Shown: positions 8,575 through 10,584 of the stretch, piece after piece
How the letters are laid out: each line of letters starts with the position of its first letter
Numbering within the stretch: position 1 is the stretch's first letter
Translations under genes and position numbers: made by a program
The notes under the pieces: generated by a model
Databases searched by the model: none
Seen by the model: only the letters and a program-made list of their open reading frames with translations
Told to the model about the DNA's origin: nothing
Origin: Mycogone perniciosa
Lineage: Eukaryota; Ascomycota; Sordariomycetes; Hypocreales; Hypocreaceae
NCBI GenBank assembly: GCA_025331125.1
Contig: JAOALB010000371.1
Location: 1-10,584 of the forward strand
Length of the DNA: 10,584 nt
Direction: 5' to 3'

Positions 8575-8757
8575 CTTAAACCCTCGACATTCCCTCGATT
8601 ACGGAGTCTTTTTTCTTTCAAAAAAGGTTCATCACCAAGACAGATATCTCAACAGTACAACCTGGCTTCTAGCCTCAAAGTCTTTTCTTTTACGCACTCT
8701 TCACCGTATATACTGAGACCACACTCCTTTTCAGCCTTCTCAACAACAAAGGACAAA

Positions 8758-9681
8758 ATGTTCTCCCCTAAGACCATTGCAGCTATCTTGTCTTTTGTCA
8801 GTGCCTCCAGCGCCTGGAACGCCCCTTCCTATAGCGGCTACAACTTGATCTGGCAAGAGACGTTCCAGGGCAACAGCAACTCGCTCCCCAACCAAGGCAA
8901 CTGGAACATCATCAACGGTAACCTTGGTGTCAACAACGAGCTCCAGACCTATAGGCCCAGCACCACCAACGTCCAGCTCAGCGGTGGCAATACCCTCCAG
9001 CTCGTTCCCTGGCGCGACGGCTCAGTCCAAGGCGGATGGACTTCCGGCCGTATCGAGTCCAAGTACATCTTCACCCCTCAGCCCGGCAAGCGGACTCGTG
9101 CTGAGGCCTCCATTCGCTTTGGCTCCGCCAATGGAGGCCAGAAACAGGGTATCTGGCCCGCGTTCTGGATGCTGGGGAACTCGATCCGCACGGGGGGCAG
9201 CTGGCCCTCGTGCGGTGAGATTGACATCTTTGAAATGGTCAATGGAAACCCAACTGGCCATGGAACTCTGCACTGTGATGTATTCCCGGGTGGTGTTTGC
9301 AACGAGGGTTACGGAATTGGTGGCTCTATTGGCATTCCCGACTACAACTTTCACACCTGGCGCGTTGAGATTGACAGGACCCCCGCGAACTGGCAAGATG
9401 AGAGTATCACTTGGTACATGGATGGCCAACAGTTCCACCAGATCAGGGGCTCGCGCATCAATAACTGGAATGTTTGGAATAACGTTGCGAACAGCCCACT
9501 CTTCTTTATCCTTAACGTTGCTGTTGGTGGCAACTGGGTATGTTCTCCCCCCTTCATCCTATAATAGAAGCAACATATACTGACCGAGATTCTTATACAG
9601 CCTGGTTACCCTAATGGTGGTACCCTCGATGGTTATCCCAATATGATGGAGGCTGGTTATGTCGCTACCTATTCCACTTAA
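8758..9681 (+). CDS. Secreted GH16 endo-beta-1,3(4)-glucanase, two exons, 286 aa
   Basis: The coding parts are 8758-9537 and 9601-9681. GH16 enzymes hydrolyse beta-1,3 or mixed beta-1,3/1,4 glucans by a retaining mechanism in a beta-jelly-roll fold. Residues 1-19 form a signal peptide (basic start, hydrophobic core, cleavage probably after SSA), so the enzyme is secreted. The catalytic motif is complete: GEIDIFE at 153-159, with E154 as nucleophile, D156 as helper and E159 as acid/base. Other family blocks are GGWTSGRIESK (92-102), GIWPAFWMLG (131-140) and the GHGTLHCD stretch (167-174). The E-x-D-x-x-E spacing is that of laminarinase-type members. I see no carbohydrate-binding module, Ser/Thr-rich linker or GPI signal, so it is a compact soluble form. 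The start has an A-rich fungal context (GACAAAATG), and codons strongly prefer C-ending forms, suggesting good expression. The likely role is fungal wall remodelling or use of external glucan; the exact specificity is open. Confidence 0.94.
9538..9600 (+). other. Intron of the GH16 gene (63 nt)
   Basis: The donor is GTATGT at 9538, a TACTGAC branch site lies about 20 nt before the end, and the acceptor is ACAG at 9597-9600. It is phase 0 and joins NVAVGGNW to PGYPNGGTLDGYP, the conserved C-terminal strand of the family. Read-through ends within ten codons. Confidence 0.93.
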
Positions 9682-10019
9682 ACTGCCTTTCCAGAGGCAA
9701 CTGAAATGGATAAGGAGACTTTGAGAAAACCTCAGGTTAGGGACAAGTTGTCAATTGACTTAAGACATATACATATTTCGCGTTTCTTTGCCTGTTTTTA
9801 AGGTATATATTTACTTCTTTTTGTATATATTCTAGGCTCTGTCTTTTATATTGATTTTCTTATGCCATCAACGACCTTTCACAATTTTCACTATTGACTT
9901 GTGTATCACGGGTAAACTTCTAATTTCCACAGCTGCTATCTTATTGGATTGTAAAAGTGATATATATAGTACTATATTACCAACCCAATTTAAGATTCAA
10001 CGCATCTGTGACGTCGCTG
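9682..10019. other. 3' flank of the GH16 gene, no gene seen
   Basis: AT-rich sequence with several TATATA-like words (about 9765-9830 and 9960-9966) follows the glucanase stop. The first bases should form its 3' UTR. I see no clear AATAAA signal. The later TATA-like words precede the coding-like segment that begins near 10020 and might serve as its promoter. Confidence 0.45.
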
Positions 10020-10584
10020 ATGCGTGTGCACGGATTGAATGTCCATTTCTTGGCCACTTCCAGCAGCTTCCATTTCGCCGGCCTGTTCCAACTCGAGGGC
10101 TGCGACATGGTTACCTACCGCGACGTCTTGGCCGAGATGCGTCTATGCTTTGATATACCAGGTAACAAATTCCAAGGTAATAGATAGACTGGTGACCAGG
10201 ACCCAGATCCTTGGGTAGTCTTGCCTTTGGGTTTGCTGGCTTTGTTAATCTGCCTTCCGGGGCAGTGTCTGCGCCTCCCCCCCCGGTCGTCGTGACTTGC
10301 CGAGATCTTGACCAGCCAGTAACTGTTCCTCCCTGAGTATCATCAACGGACCCAGGAGAGTACCCTATTGTACGCTTCCACCCGTTCGGCACCGATCCTG
10401 CAGCCTATCTAGCACTGCACCGCTGGCGTCACACCTCGAAGGTTCGCCTTGAGCAATTGGAACATACTCTACTTTGCTCTGCTAACATTTGTTCAAGCTG
10501 GCTGTGCGCAGCATATCCCCCGACCTATACGCCGCAGAGATGCCCGCTATCTACCCCCCAAAAAGCCGTCGCATGATACCCGAT
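10020..10584 (+). CDS. Unidentified partial gene at the right edge, possibly decayed
   Basis: From an ATG at 10020 the frame reads MRVHGLNVHFL..., then GLFQLEGCDMVTYRD and LAEMRLCFDIP, with mostly C/G-ending codons, up to 10161 where a GTAAC donor could start an intron. An acceptor CCCAG at 10355 would keep phase and give EYPIVRFHPFGTDPAAY and LALHRWRHTSK to 10441. A further intron at 10442-10497 has a textbook TGCTAAC branch site and TTCAAG acceptor but a weak GTTCGC donor. It leads to LAVRSISPDLYAAEMPA and an open frame to the window end. The proposed first intron (194 nt) is unusually long for this locus. Its interior is itself coding-like in the frame of the second exon (about 10200-10333) until a TGA at 10334-10336, next to a C homopolymer, so either the model is wrong or the gene is damaged. 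I recognise no family. Confidence 0.35.

Larger units (their letters stand above)
6301..8757. other. Large intergenic region between divergent SDR and GH16 genes
   Basis: It should contain both promoters. On the SDR side, a TATATA at 6587-6592, readable on either strand, is the only TATA-like candidate, about 290 bp from the start codon. A CCAAT is present at about 6912-6916 on the plus strand. Repeats lie at 6870-6900, 7124-7198 and 7679-7712. Small open frames at 7228-7434 (plus), 8177-8317 (plus, 46 codons), and several overlapping minus-strand frames between 7690 and 8335 have no recognisable domain, and none excludes the others. I do not call a gene here. Confidence 0.5.

Noticed and set aside
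8924..9583. 219-codon plus frame and the 138-codon minus frame (9022-9438) within the GH16 gene
   Set aside because: Both are shadows of the GH16 coding frame, whose strong C-ending codon bias keeps other frames open.

Overview
The window looks like genomic DNA from a filamentous ascomycete, most likely of the Aspergillus/Penicillium group (Eurotiales). The reasons are spliced genes with short introns (62-89 nt, GT...AG, with recognisable branch sites), long AT-richer intergenic stretches, and many copies of the short palindrome-forming words TACGGAG/CTCCGTA and TACGAAG/CTTCGTA. The group assignment is inferred from style, not from a marker gene. Bases 1-76 are an unbroken C run that looks like a contig-end sequencing artefact.

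Layout. Bases 77-1027 hold no supported gene, but contain a dense cluster of TACGGAG-type inverted repeats (about 350-711). Bases 1028-1767 may be a decayed coding relic of unknown identity. Bases 1768-2173 are a promoter-like region with two exact matches to the fungal iron-repressor GATA consensus ATCWGATAA. They lie upstream of 2174-3899, a broken siderophore-iron transporter gene (major facilitator superfamily, SIT/MirB type) with two introns, two in-frame stops and an internal deletion with frameshift. Bases 3900-5294 are intergenic. An intact three-exon short-chain dehydrogenase/reductase (282 aa) lies on the minus strand at 5295-6300, convergent with the transporter. Bases 6301-8757 are a 2.4-kb intergenic region with more TACGGAG repeats, a hairpin and a direct repeat. 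An intact two-exon secreted GH16 beta-glucanase (286 aa) lies on the plus strand at 8758-9681. The right edge (about 10020-10584) carries coding-like sequence on the plus strand that fits a partial or decayed multi-exon gene I cannot name.

How they relate. The transporter would have imported Fe(III)-siderophores across the plasma membrane under iron-starvation control. The control sites remain while the reading frame is destroyed, so this looks like recent loss of one paralogue in a family that is usually redundant. The dehydrogenase and the glucanase show no obvious functional link to it or to each other, and nothing here amounts to a biosynthetic gene cluster. I found no convincing undescribed system. 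The best leads are the dead transporter with its intact-looking iron-response sites, the palindromic repeat family, and the unidentified gene at the right edge.
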